Positions 8,544 through 16,368 of a DNA stretch of 33,198 nt are shown here, in pieces. Both the position numbers and the translations under genes were made by a program. Source of the stretch: Limiplasma sp048370855 (lineage in GTDB: Bacteria > Bacillota > Clostridia > Christensenellales > Aristaeellaceae); the NCBI GenBank assembly GCA_048370855.1, contig DBGEOK010000041.1, positions 1 through 33,198 on the forward strand, in the 5' to 3' direction. The stretch's first letter is position 1; the number at the start of each line of letters is the position of its first letter. The notes below the pieces were generated by a model. It saw only the letters and a list, made by a program, of their open reading frames with translations, had not been told where the DNA came from and ran no database searches.

Positions 8544-8753
8544 AGAACGCTTTAAGCGTTCTCAGATTGTCGACAAACCTATTTGGGGGTGGTTTGGAGG
8601 GGCCGAGGCCCCTCCAAATGAAACCGTATCGCCTGGCTTTGCCAGGCGGGCGGGGAGTTTGTGCCTCCGGCGCAAACAAACCGACAGTCCTCGTCGGAAA
8701 AGATCGCCGAAAGGCGGGCTTTTTCGACGGCCTGAGAACGCTTTAAGCGTTCT
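8544..8753. repeat. Structured hairpin-rich repeat element bounded by identical 19-bp palindromes
   Basis: The identical 19-mer AGAACGCTTTAAGCGTTCT stands at 8544-8562 and 8735-8753; each copy is itself a palindrome with 9-base arms around one central T. Between them lie GGAGGGGC/GCCCCTCC at about 8597-8616; CGCCTGGC/GCCAGGCG (8630-8637, 8641-8648); GTTTGTGCC/GGCGCAAAC (8657-8665, 8669-8677); and an 11-bp stem at 8692-8702 with 8719-8729. That last stem encloses CGCC-GAAA-GGCG, a stem capped by a GNRA tetraloop. The left part recurs inverted at 1-55. This looks like a MITE- or REP-like mobile repeat or a transcribed structured RNA; which one cannot be told from one window. Confidence 0.7.
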
Positions 8754-8813
8754 TAAAGCCTTATGCGCGGCATGAGGCCAAAGGCGTTCAAAAATATCGG
8801 GAGGCGCGCCGCT

Positions 8814-9449
8814 TTGAAAAAACTGCTGATTTGGGGGGCCGGGGATCAGGGCCTCGTCACGCTGGATTGCGCGCTGGCGACCGGCGGATACGCCTCGGTT
8901 AATTTTTTGTGCCTGAAGGGAAAGGAACGTCGGCAAATTCCGGGATATGTCGTTTACGACGAGGACGAAAAACCCCTCGCGGGGCTGATAGCGGCCTATG
9001 ACGAGGTGATTGTCGCCACGGGAAGCAACGCCGTGCGGGAGGAGAAGGCCGCCCGGCTGTTGGCGCTGGGGGCCCGCCAGGCGACGCTGGTCCATCCCTC
9101 GGCGGTCGTCAGCCCGTCCGCGCAAATCGCTCAGGGCTCGGCGGTGCTCGCCGGCGCGGTCGTCAACCCGAACGCGCGCATCGGGGCGGGATGCATTGTC
9201 AATACGCGGGCAATCGTGGAGCACGACTGCGTCATCGGGGATTATGCCAATATCTGTCCCGGCGTTTCCATGGCGGGCCATGTGTCCATTGGGAGGAAGG
9301 CGTATTTGGGTATTGGATGCACGGTTATCGACGGCATTGTCATTGGGGAGGAAGCCGTAGTCGGCGCAGGGGCTGTGGTCATCCGCGACGTGCCGGCGGG
9401 CGAGGTCGTGGCCGGAGTGCCGGCGAGACGTTTGAGGGAAGGACGGTAG
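8814..9449 (+). CDS. NeuD/PglD-family sugar O- or N-acyltransferase
   Basis: Left-handed beta-helix acetyltransferase of 211 residues. TTG 8814 is preferred because GGGAGGCG lies about 8 bases upstream and the protein then begins MKKLLIWGAG; ATG 8763 would add a tail overlapping the end of the repeat region. The N-terminal Rossmann-like part (WGAGDQG, residues 7-13) binds the sugar nucleotide in relatives. Hexapeptide repeats run from about 90 to 200. His137 in VEHDC matches the catalytic His of PglD-type enzymes. Such proteins acetylate sialic acids or UDP-aminosugars for capsule or glycan assembly. Here no glycan genes are adjacent, so it is an orphan and its substrate cannot be predicted. 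Confidence 0.85.
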   Translation: MKKLLIWGAGDQGLVTLDCALATGGYASVNFLCLKGKERRQIPGYVVYDEDEKPLAGLIAAYDEVIVATGSNAVREEKAARLLALGARQATLVHPSAVVSPSAQIAQGSAVLAGAVVNPNARIGAGCIVNTRAIVEHDCVIGDYANICPGVSMAGHVSIGRKAYLGIGCTVIDGIVIGEEAVVGAGAVVIRDVPAGEVVAGVPARRLREGR

Positions 9450-9851
9450 CTCCTTCTCCGGGACGCGCCCGGAGGGAGCGCCTTTCCCCCGGGCCGGCTG
9501 CCGCGCGGTTCCGCTTAACCGCCGTTCCCGCCGCATGCGGGGACCGAAGGAAAGGCTTTCGACAGGCGGTCACGACTGTCTCACAGGCGGACGAGCTTCT
9601 CCGCTTACCTATCATTCCAGATCTGGAAACGAGCCGTCGCCGCCGGCAGAGGGCGGCGGCGCGTTTTCGAGCGGTAAAGGCTTTATTTCCCCGCCCCTCA
9701 ACGCCGGCGGACGCTCCAGGCGGGGGCCGTCGCCGGACGCGCAAGCGGCCTTGCAACCGCAGGTTGCGGATTGGCAAAGCTAAGTTGGTGGCGTTTGGAG
9801 GCATCAGGCGCTATGCTTACAGGGACAACATCGATCAGGAGGGACGTCGGC
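9450..9851. other. Intergenic region with two hairpins
   Basis: No gene is supported. A 10-bp GC hairpin, 9635-9644 with 9652-9661 (one wobble pair), is followed by CGTTTT and could be a weak terminator for the acetyltransferase gene, although it lies nearly 190 bases after the stop. A small hairpin GCAACC/GGTTGC lies near 9755-9770. No convincing promoter for the XRE gene was found. Confidence 0.3.
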
Positions 9852-10409
9852 ATGAGCTTTGGCGAAAATGTACGGGCCGTCAGAAAGGGCAGGGGACTGT
9901 CGCAGGAGGAATTGGCGGAGCTGCTTCAGGTAAGCCGTCAGGCGGTATCCAAGTGGGAACAGGACGAGGGCTACCCGGAAATGGAGAAGCTGATTCTGCT
10001 GTCGGAAAAGTTGAAGGTATCGCTCGACGCGCTGGTATCCGGCGGGAGCGGGCCGGAAGGGCAGGGAAGCGGAGGCTCCGGGCCCCGGCGGATATTGATC
10101 CAATCCAGGGACGGGAAAGCCGTGGTAAACTGCTATAAGGTGCTTTCCTCTCCAAAATTCAGGGGAAAAAAGGACGAGCCGGCATATGCCATGTTCGGCG
10201 TGGACGGATCGACCTTTTGGGGGGAGAACAGCACTTTTTTGGGCTGGTATGCGGATCAGCGCGATATCGAGCGGGAGATGGACGCCATCGCGGCCGCGAT
10301 GAAAAACGGAGAAGCATTCTACCGCTTACAATATGCCGCCAATGTGAAACGGCATTGGATGCGCGTCAAGCTGGAGCGGGGCAATCCCATACCGCCCGGC
10401 GAGTCGTAG
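9852..10409 (+). CDS. XRE-family transcriptional regulator with a C-terminal domain of unknown function
   Basis: DNA-binding protein of 185 residues. ATG 9852 has CAGGAGGGA upstream; the open frame extends to 9771 without a better start. Residues about 5-62 form a Cro/CI helix-turn-helix: GLSQEELAELLQVSRQAVSKW, then WEQDEGYPEMEKL. After a Gly/Ser-rich linker (about 65-82), the C-terminal half has a pattern I recognise from other clostridial XRE proteins (IQSRDGKAVVNCYKV, AMFGVDG, FWGE, LGWYAD) but cannot assign to a function; it may bind a ligand or another protein. Targets are unknown. Autoregulation is common in this class but no operator is visible. Confidence 0.82.
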   Translation: MSFGENVRAVRKGRGLSQEELAELLQVSRQAVSKWEQDEGYPEMEKLILLSEKLKVSLDALVSGGSGPEGQGSGGSGPRRILIQSRDGKAVVNCYKVLSSPKFRGKKDEPAYAMFGVDGSTFWGENSTFLGWYADQRDIEREMDAIAAAMKNGEAFYRLQYAANVKRHWMRVKLERGNPIPPGES

Positions 10410-10791
10410 AAGAGCCTTGTCACGCGGTTTGAAGCAAAGCGGGATTGCGGCGTTCAGAACAAAAGACGATAGGGGTTTTCCGCCCGCGGCCCCGATATGG
10501 TTCTAGCCGCAGGCTCAATCGTCGCCCGCTGCCCGGCGGGGCGGCGGGCGTATTACGCGTTTTTGGGAGCCTTGCGTCCCGCGCGACAGCCCGCCGGGCT
10601 GACGCTTTTCTCTCGCGCCACAATACCGCCGTTCCCCTCCGTCAACCTTGCCCCGTCCCTGGGCCGCGAACGCGGCGCTTCCAACTTCCCCGCTGAACCC
10701 CCAAACGCGGCCCGCTCCGCGCGCGGCGTAATAGAGAACGACCCGCGCGGACAGGCTAGCGCTGTGGAATGATTCCTTTTGGGAGGCGCTT
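10410..10791. other. Intergenic region with a strong GC hairpin
   Basis: No gene is supported. A 12-bp stem pairs 10523-10534 (CGCCCGCTGCCC) with 10539-10550, with one wobble pair and a 4-base loop. The nearest T run begins about ten bases later, so it is not a standard terminator. No convincing promoter for the downstream oxidoreductase was found. Confidence 0.3.
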
Positions 10792-12117
10792 ATGGAGTTT
10801 TTATGGGAAAAGGGCGTCAGCCCGGACGGCTATGCGCCGCTGGAGGGGGACGCGTCGGCGGACGTGCTGGTCATCGGCGGAGGCATGGCGGGGGTGCTTT
10901 GCGCCAAAGCGCTGAGCGACGCGGGGGCGGACTGCCTCCTGCTGGAAGCGCGCGCCCTGGGCGGGGGCATCACCAAGGGAACCACCGCCGTATTGACCGC
11001 CCAGCATGACACGCTGTACAGCGACATGATCCGCAGGTTTGGCGCGGAGAAGGCACGGGGCTATTTGGAGGCGAACCTGGATGCGGTCAAGCGGTTTGAG
11101 GACATGTCCCGGCGTATTCCCTGCGATTTTGAGCGGAGGGCGTCGGTCATGTTTTCTCAGACGGATGACGGCAAGCTGAGGCGGGAAGCCGCCGCCGTGC
11201 GGTCGCTTGGTTTCCCGGCCGAGTTTGTTACAAGCGTTCCCTTGCCGCTTCCGGTCGCCGGGGCTGTGCGTTACCCCGGAATGGCGCAGTTCCATCCGCT
11301 CAAGTTCCTTCACGGCGTCGCGCGGGGCCTGAGGATTCACGAGCATACCATGGTGAGGCGGCTGGAGGGAACCGCCGCCTACACCGACCATGGGTGCGTA
11401 AAAGCCCGCAAGGTTGTCGTTGCGACGCATTTTCCGTTCCTCAACAGCCGCGGGCTGTATTTTATGAAGCTTTATCAAAAGCGCTCCTTTGTGCTGGCGC
11501 TGGAAGGCTTGCCGGAGCTGGGGTGTACGCTGGCGGACATGGCCGAAAACGGCATGTATTTCAGAAGCTATCGCGGACTGACGATCCTGGGCGGGGGCGA
11601 TCACCGCACGGGAAGAAAAAAGGGCGGCTTTGCGGCGGTACGCGATTTTGCCCGCCGCTGGTTTCCGGATGCGCGGGAGGTTTGCGCCTGGGCAAACCAA
11701 GACTGCATGAGCCTGGACGGCATTCCCTACATCGGGCCTTACAGCCCGGCTTGGCCGGATGTTTACGTGGCCTCCGGCTTTAACGAATGGGGGATGACCA
11801 GCTCCATGGTAGCCTCGGAAATCATCAGGGATCTTGTGCTGGGACGTGAAAACCGCTTTGCTCCCATCTTTGCCCCGGACCGAAGCATGCTGCATCCCCA
11901 GCTCCTGTCCAACCTGGGCGCGACGGCGGCGGATTACGCCCTTCCTACGACCCGGAGATGCCCGCACCTGGGCTGCGCGCTCAGGTGGAACCCGGATGAG
12001 CACACCTGGGATTGCCCCTGCCACGGTTCCCGCTTTGACGAGGGCGGGGCGCTGATCGACAATCCGGCGACGCGGAGCGCGGGTAGCGTGCGCGGGGCCC
12101 GAGGCCGAAACCACTGA
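10792..12117 (+). CDS. FAD-dependent oxidoreductase with C-terminal Rieske [2Fe-2S] domain
   Basis: Fused redox protein of 441 residues: a DAO-type flavoprotein (about 20-360) and a short Rieske domain (about 385-430). The FAD fold shows GGGMAG at 29-34 and an acidic residue at the end of the second strand (Glu52). Rieske cluster ligands are Cys390/His392 (CPHLGC) and Cys408/His411 (CPCHGS); Cys395 and Cys410 are placed to form the usual disulfide. The Rieske part is compact, as I recall for clostridial members, and lacks the longer strand region of respiratory Rieske proteins. The last residues (SAGSVRGARGRNH) are Arg/Gly-rich and do not look like a family end, so they may be an unselected tail. 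The substrate is unknown. ATG 10792 has GGGAGGCG upstream. Confidence 0.88.
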   Translation: MEFLWEKGVSPDGYAPLEGDASADVLVIGGGMAGVLCAKALSDAGADCLLLEARALGGGITKGTTAVLTAQHDTLYSDMIRRFGAEKARGYLEANLDAVKRFEDMSRRIPCDFERRASVMFSQTDDGKLRREAAAVRSLGFPAEFVTSVPLPLPVAGAVRYPGMAQFHPLKFLHGVARGLRIHEHTMVRRLEGTAAYTDHGCVKARKVVVATHFPFLNSRGLYFMKLYQKRSFVLALEGLPELGCTLADMAENGMYFRSYRGLTILGGGDHRTGRKKGGFAAVRDFARRWFPDAREVCAWANQDCMSLDGIPYIGPYSPAWPDVYVASGFNEWGMTSSMVASEIIRDLVLGRENRFAPIFAPDRSMLHPQLLSNLGATAADYALPTTRRCPHLGCALRWNPDEHTWDCPCHGSRFDEGGALIDNPATRSAGSVRGARGRNH

Positions 12118-12268
12118 CCATGCGCGCCCGCGCGTTTGTTACATCTGGCGCGCCATATTCGGGCGCGGCAGGCAGGAATTACCCGGGTAAAGGTCAAATC
12201 TCTTTCTTGCGGAACAGGCGCGCCATACGGCGAGGCCTCTACCAGGACCGATCGAGGAGGATGAGACG

Positions 12269-12592
12269 ATGGCGGATATCGGCGAGGATTTGCGGAAGCT
12301 TGCGCTGGCGGGAATAGGCGTCGCGAGCACGGCGGCGGAGAAGGCCGGCAAGCTGGTGGACGAGTTTTCCAAACGCGGGGAGAGCGTGGTGGCGCACGGG
12401 CGCGACGCCAACCAACAGCTCAAGCATCATCTCAAGGAGACCCTTTGCGGAAATGAAACCGCTGCCAGCGCCAAGCCCGATTTGAGGGCCGTGCTGGACG
12501 CCCTGGATTCCTTCGCTCCCGAGGAACGCGAGGCGGTGCGCGCCAAGCTCTCCCGCTTGGGGGAGGAGCCGAATGAACCCGGCGGCGAATGA
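12269..12592 (+). CDS. Phasin-like small protein encoded before an AarF/UbiB kinase
   Basis: A 107-residue, probably helical protein with an Ala/Lys/Glu-rich first half (residues 8-60) resembling phasin or polyhydroxyalkanoate-granule proteins, and an acidic, Arg-rich C terminus. ATG 12269 follows GAGGAGG at a good distance. Its end overlaps the start of the UbiB-like gene by 20 bases, which indicates translational coupling. Small proteins of this kind often sit directly before ABC1/UbiB kinases in Firmicutes, so a partner role is likely. The biochemical function is not known. Confidence 0.72.
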   Translation: MADIGEDLRKLALAGIGVASTAAEKAGKLVDEFSKRGESVVAHGRDANQQLKHHLKETLCGNETAASAKPDLRAVLDALDSFAPEEREAVRAKLSRLGEEPNEPGGE

Positions 12593-14159
12593 AGCCAAGG
12601 CAGCCGGGGGGAAGGGACGGCTGAAGGAAATCCTTTCCGTGCTGTCCCGCCACAACGCGATGGCGGGCATGACGCCCGCCAAGCTATGCGGAATCCTGGA
12701 GGACCTGGGCCCCACCTTTGTCAAGCTGGGGCAGATCATGTCCATGCGGCCGGAGCTGCTTCCCGCCGCCTACTGCGAAGCGCTGCAAAAGCTGCGCACG
12801 CATGCCGCGCCCATGCCCATGGAGGAGGTTCGCCGCGTGGTGGAGCGCTCGCTGGGCATGCCCCTGCATAAAGCCTTTCCCTATTTTGACCCGACTCCGC
12901 TGGGCAGCGCCAGCATCGCGCAGGTACACCGCGCGCGCCTGCGCGATGGCGGCGAGGCCGCGGTGAAGGTACAGCGCGAGGGAATCCATGACGTGATGCG
13001 CAGCGATATCGCGCTTTTGCGCAAGGCCGCCGGGGTGATGCGCCTGACGCCCACAGGAGAGGCTGTAGACCTCAACATGGTGTTGGACGAGATGTGGGTG
13101 GTATCGCAGGAGGAAATGAATTTTTCAGCCGAGGCGAAGAACGCCGGGGAATTTGCGCGGTACAATCAGAACGTCGCCTATGTGGCCTGCCCCAAGGTTT
13201 ATCGGAAATATTCAACGCCGCAGGTGCTGGCGATGGAGTATGTGGACGGCTTTTCTCTTCTGGACCTGAACGCGCTGGAGAAGGCCGGGTATGACCCGGC
13301 GGAGATTGGCCGCAAGCTCTGCGCCAGCTATATGAAGCAGGTGCTGGACGACGGCTTTTTCCATGCCGACCCGCATCCCGGCAACCTCCGCGTTCGGGAA
13401 GGGCGCATCGTTTGGTTGGATATGGGCATGATGGGGCGGCTTTCCGCACGCGATCAGGGCTGCTTTGACCGCGCGCTTCGCGCCTTTGTGCGCGGCGACG
13501 CGGGCGAGCTGACGAACGTTGTGCTTGCGCTCGGAGTCCATCGGGAGCCGGTCAACCGCGAGGCGCTGTACGCGGACGTGGACGATTTGATGTCTGAATA
13601 CGGCAAGGCGGAGATCGGGGAGATCGACCTGGGCAGGCTGCTTCAGCAGGCGCTTGACCTGGCGGGAAAACACAGGATATCCATGCCCTCGGGCGTCGCC
13701 ATGCTGGGCCGCGGCCTGTGCACGCTTCAAGGCACGGTAGCCGCCGTCAGCCCCGGGACAAGCTTGGTGGAAGTCCTGTCGCAGCGCCTTGCGCGCTCTG
13801 CGTTTCGTGGAACGGATGTCAAGGGCGCGATCAGGAGGGACGGTGCGGCGCTGTACGAGTCGGCCCAGAAATCGTTGAGCATTCCAGCCCTTTTGTCCGA
13901 TACGCTACGTCTGGCGCAAAAAGGCGAGCTGAAGCTGGTTACGGAGGCGCGCGCCTCCCGCGGGGAGGAACGTCGGCAGGACTTGCGCGAAACCCGGCGG
14001 AGGCTGTGCCTGCTCTGCGGCGCTTTCTTCCTGGGCGCGTCGCTGATGACGCTGGCGCCGGACGCGCCCAGGGCGTTGGGCCTGCCCGTTCCGGCGCTGA
14101 TAGGCTTTGTGCTGGCGGCGGCGGCTGGCCTTTCGCTGTGGTTGAAGCGCCCCAAATAA
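12573..14159 (+). CDS. AarF/ABC1/UbiB-family atypical kinase
   Basis: Membrane-associated protein kinase-like ATPase of 528 residues. Hallmarks: the KxGQ motif in GPTFVKLGQ (Lys51, Gln54), an A-loop in place of a glycine loop (GSASIAQVHRA), the lysine of AAVKVQ, the catalytic loop HADPHPGN (264-271) and the metal-binding DMG (Asp283). Two hydrophobic helices at the C terminus (about 475-495 and 500-525) anchor it in the membrane. In quinone-making bacteria this family supports ubiquinone synthesis; in anaerobic Clostridia it more likely acts on other isoprenoid lipids, but that is open. The start at ATG 12573 lies inside the end of the phasin-like gene; no competing start looks better. Confidence 0.9.
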   Translation: MNPAANEAKAAGGKGRLKEILSVLSRHNAMAGMTPAKLCGILEDLGPTFVKLGQIMSMRPELLPAAYCEALQKLRTHAAPMPMEEVRRVVERSLGMPLHKAFPYFDPTPLGSASIAQVHRARLRDGGEAAVKVQREGIHDVMRSDIALLRKAAGVMRLTPTGEAVDLNMVLDEMWVVSQEEMNFSAEAKNAGEFARYNQNVAYVACPKVYRKYSTPQVLAMEYVDGFSLLDLNALEKAGYDPAEIGRKLCASYMKQVLDDGFFHADPHPGNLRVREGRIVWLDMGMMGRLSARDQGCFDRALRAFVRGDAGELTNVVLALGVHREPVNREALYADVDDLMSEYGKAEIGEIDLGRLLQQALDLAGKHRISMPSGVAMLGRGLCTLQGTVAAVSPGTSLVEVLSQRLARSAFRGTDVKGAIRRDGAALYESAQKSLSIPALLSDTLRLAQKGELKLVTEARASRGEERRQDLRETRRRLCLLCGAFFLGASLMTLAPDAPRALGLPVPALIGFVLAAAAGLSLWLKRPK

Positions 14160-14235
14160 ACCGCCTGCTTCCGACCGGACGCTTTTCTCTGGTTTTTTCC
14201 AAGCCGTTTCAAAACGCGCTTTTCTGCGAAAATGC

Positions 14236-14264
14236 TTGACATAGAAACTTCGGGCGTATATAAT
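14236..14264 (+). promoter_or_regulatory. Perfect consensus sigma-A promoter of tRNA-Ser(GGA)
   Basis: TTGACA at 14236-14241, a 17-base spacer and TATAAT at 14259-14264: a full match to consensus, as expected for a strong stable-RNA promoter. The tRNA begins 42 bases after the -10 box. Confidence 0.9.
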
Positions 14265-14306
14265 AACTACCGTTGCGTTGCCAATGCATGCGACAGGATA
14301 GACCAT

Positions 14307-14397
14307 GGAGAGTTGGCTGAGTGGTCTAAGGCGCACGACTGGAAATCGTGTGTGGGCTAATACCCCACCTAGGGTTCAAATCCCTAACTCTCCGCCA
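14307..14397 (+). tRNA. tRNA-Ser (anticodon GGA)
   Basis: Complete class II tRNA with a long variable arm. Acceptor arm GGAGAGT pairs with ACTCTCC, discriminator G, CCA encoded at 14395-14397. The anticodon stem CACGA/TCGTG encloses the loop CT-GGA-AA with the anticodon at 14341-14343. The T arm contains GGTTCAAAT. It has its own consensus promoter and terminator. Confidence 0.97.
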
Positions 14398-14401
14398 GAG
14401 T

Positions 14402-14438
14402 AATCCCTCGCAAGCTTTTTTGCTTGCAAGGGATTTTT
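14402..14438 (+). terminator. Rho-independent terminator of tRNA-Ser(GGA)
   Basis: Arms AATCCCT-C-GCAAGC (14402-14415) and GCTTGC-A-AGGGATT (14422-14435) with one C/A mismatch, followed by a T run to 14438. Confidence 0.88.
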
Positions 14439-14504
14439 GTTATCCTCACACAGCGGGGGCCGACGCCCCGCGCCCTGCGGACAGACATAAAAGGAGGCGG
14501 CGTC

Positions 14505-15818
14505 ATGCACCGTACCGACAACCGGCCCGACCATCTTCCCCGCCCATGCGAGATTTTTCCAGGCTTTGTGGAAACAGCCGATGGAAGCTGCCTTATCTCC
14601 ACCGGGAAAACCCGCGTAATCTGCACCGCCAGCGTAGAGGAGGGCGTTCCGCCCTTTCTGAGAGGAGAGGGCCGCGGCTGGGTGACGGCGGAATACGCCA
14701 TGCTGCCCGCCTCCACGGGCCGCCGCAAGGCGCGCGACGGCATCCGGAAGGATGGGCGAAGCGTTGAAATACAGCGCCTGATCGGCCGGTCGCTTCGCCA
14801 GGCGGTGGACCTGCGGCGGCTGGGCGAGCGCACCATTACGCTGGATTGCGACGTGCTCCAGGCGGACGGGGGCACCCGCACCGCATCCATTACAGGCGCG
14901 TTTGTCGCCCTCACGCTGGCGGTGGACAAGCTGATGAAGGCGGGCTTGCTGGAGGAAAACCCCATCGTCGGTCAGGTGGCCGCCGTCAGCGCCGGCATAT
15001 CGGACGGTCGGCCCATGCTGGACCTGTGCTACGCGGAGGACAGCGGCGCGGAAGTCGATATGAACCTTGTGATGAACCAGCGGGGAGAGTTCATCGAGCT
15101 TCAGGGCACGGGCGAGGGCCGCGCGTTTACCGCCCGGGAGCTGAGCGTCCTGCTGGATGACGGTCGTTTGGGCGTCCGCTCGCTCATGCGGGCACAGCGC
15201 AAGGCGCTTAAAGGGCGCGGAGAGGCGCTGCTGCCGCCCGCGCGCGTGGTAGTGGCAAGCGGAAACGCCCATAAGCTGCGAGAGCTGTCGGCCATGCTGG
15301 GCGGCGCTTACGAGCTGGTATCCATGAAGGACGCGGGTTTTGAGGGCGAGGTGGACGAAACCGGCGAAACCTTTGAGCAAAACGCCGTCATAAAGGCCGA
15401 GGCGGTCATGCGCGCCACCGGCCTGCCGGCCCTTGCGGACGACAGCGGCCTGGCGGTGGACGCGCTGGGCGGCGCGCCGGGCGTGCGCAGCGCCCGTTAC
15501 GCGGGGACGCACGGCGACGATCGGGCAAACAACGAGCTGCTGCTTCGCAACATGGTGGGCGTCTCCAACCGCGCGTGCAAATTTGTATGCGCCATGGCGC
15601 TCGCGCTGCCGGGGGAGGAAACGCGCGTGGTTACCGGCGAGTGCCCCGGCGAGCTGCTGGACGCGCCAAAGGGCGGCGGCGGCTTCGGGTACGATCCGTT
15701 GTTTCGGTTCCGGGACGGCCAAACCTTTGGCGAAATGAGCGACGAGGAAAAAAACCGCGTAAGCCACCGCGCCGTCTCGGCGGAAAAATTGCGCGCCGTG
15801 CTATCCCAAGTGCTATGA
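14505..15818 (+). CDS. Bifunctional RNase PH / RdgB-HAM1 inosine triphosphate pyrophosphatase
   Basis: A single 437-residue frame joins two enzymes. Residues 1 to about 240 are RNase PH, a phosphate-dependent 3'-5' exonuclease that trims tRNA 3' ends; recognisable parts are EIFPGF, GWVTAEYAMLPAST, the RxxRxG stretch and GGTRTASITGAFVAL. Residues about 246-437 are RdgB, which removes ITP, dITP and XTP from the nucleotide pool; it shows SGNAHKLREL, ADDSGLAVDALGGAPGVRSARYAG, GFGYDPLF and SHRA. ATG 14505 has AAAGGAGG 7 bases upstream. No internal stop or likely second start separates the parts, so this is a real fusion. Its last codons overlap the YfcE-like gene by ATGA. A tRNA gene lies just upstream, but a terminator separates them. 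Confidence 0.93.
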   Translation: MHRTDNRPDHLPRPCEIFPGFVETADGSCLISTGKTRVICTASVEEGVPPFLRGEGRGWVTAEYAMLPASTGRRKARDGIRKDGRSVEIQRLIGRSLRQAVDLRRLGERTITLDCDVLQADGGTRTASITGAFVALTLAVDKLMKAGLLEENPIVGQVAAVSAGISDGRPMLDLCYAEDSGAEVDMNLVMNQRGEFIELQGTGEGRAFTARELSVLLDDGRLGVRSLMRAQRKALKGRGEALLPPARVVVASGNAHKLRELSAMLGGAYELVSMKDAGFEGEVDETGETFEQNAVIKAEAVMRATGLPALADDSGLAVDALGGAPGVRSARYAGTHGDDRANNELLLRNMVGVSNRACKFVCAMALALPGEETRVVTGECPGELLDAPKGGGGFGYDPLFRFRDGQTFGEMSDEEKNRVSHRAVSAEKLRAVLSQVL

Positions 15819-16324
15819 TGGAAAAGCGTGTGATCGCGTTATCGGATTCGCACGGATGCGCGGATCGCCTGCGCGAGGCGGCGGCTTTGGCGCTCAGCCG
15901 CGGACGGATCGACGCGCTGGCGTTTCTGGGAGACGGCCTTGCGGATTTTGAGGCGCTTCAGCCCCTTTTTAGCGCCGAGTCGCCGGAAACGGCGCTTTAT
16001 GCGGTGCGCGGCAATAACGACGGCCGGTTTCGCGCCCCCGGCGAGGCGTGCTTTACCGTCAACGGCGTCCGCTTCTATGCGTGCCACGGGCATGAATGGC
16101 ACGTCAAATCCGGCCTGGAGAGGCTCGCCTGCGCGGCGAGAGAGAGGGAGGCGCGGGTAGCGCTGTACGGGCACACGCACCGCAGCGGCCTTTGCTGGGA
16201 GTACGGCGTATGCCTGATGAACCCGGGCGCGGTTTGCGATACCGCCTCGCGGGCAATCGCCTACGCGGAGGCGCGCGTGGGGGAGGACGGCGCCGTGCGG
16301 ACGGATTTGGCAAAGTGGCGGTAA
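15815..16324 (+). CDS. YfcE/MJ0936-family metallophosphoesterase
   Basis: Small phosphodiesterase of 169 residues with the five metal-binding blocks of the family: DSH (Asp11, His13), GDG near 38-40, GNND near 66-69, HGHEW, and GHTHR near the C terminus. The start ATG 15815 overlaps the previous stop as ATGA, so it is translationally coupled to rph-rdgB; a second ATG follows at once. RdgB and YfcE-like genes are often neighbours in Firmicutes. The physiological substrate is unknown; family members hydrolyse model phosphodiesters. Confidence 0.88.
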   Translation: MMEKRVIALSDSHGCADRLREAAALALSRGRIDALAFLGDGLADFEALQPLFSAESPETALYAVRGNNDGRFRAPGEACFTVNGVRFYACHGHEWHVKSGLERLACAAREREARVALYGHTHRSGLCWEYGVCLMNPGAVCDTASRAIAYAEARVGEDGAVRTDLAKWR

Positions 16325-16368
16325 TCGTCGCGCAAGGAACGCCGGCGCATTCGGCGAAGGGATGAAGT

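Noticed and set aside
14402..14505. Riboswitch or leader before the RNase PH fusion
   Set aside because: The only strong structure is the tRNA terminator; the remaining 66 bases are too short for a known riboswitch.
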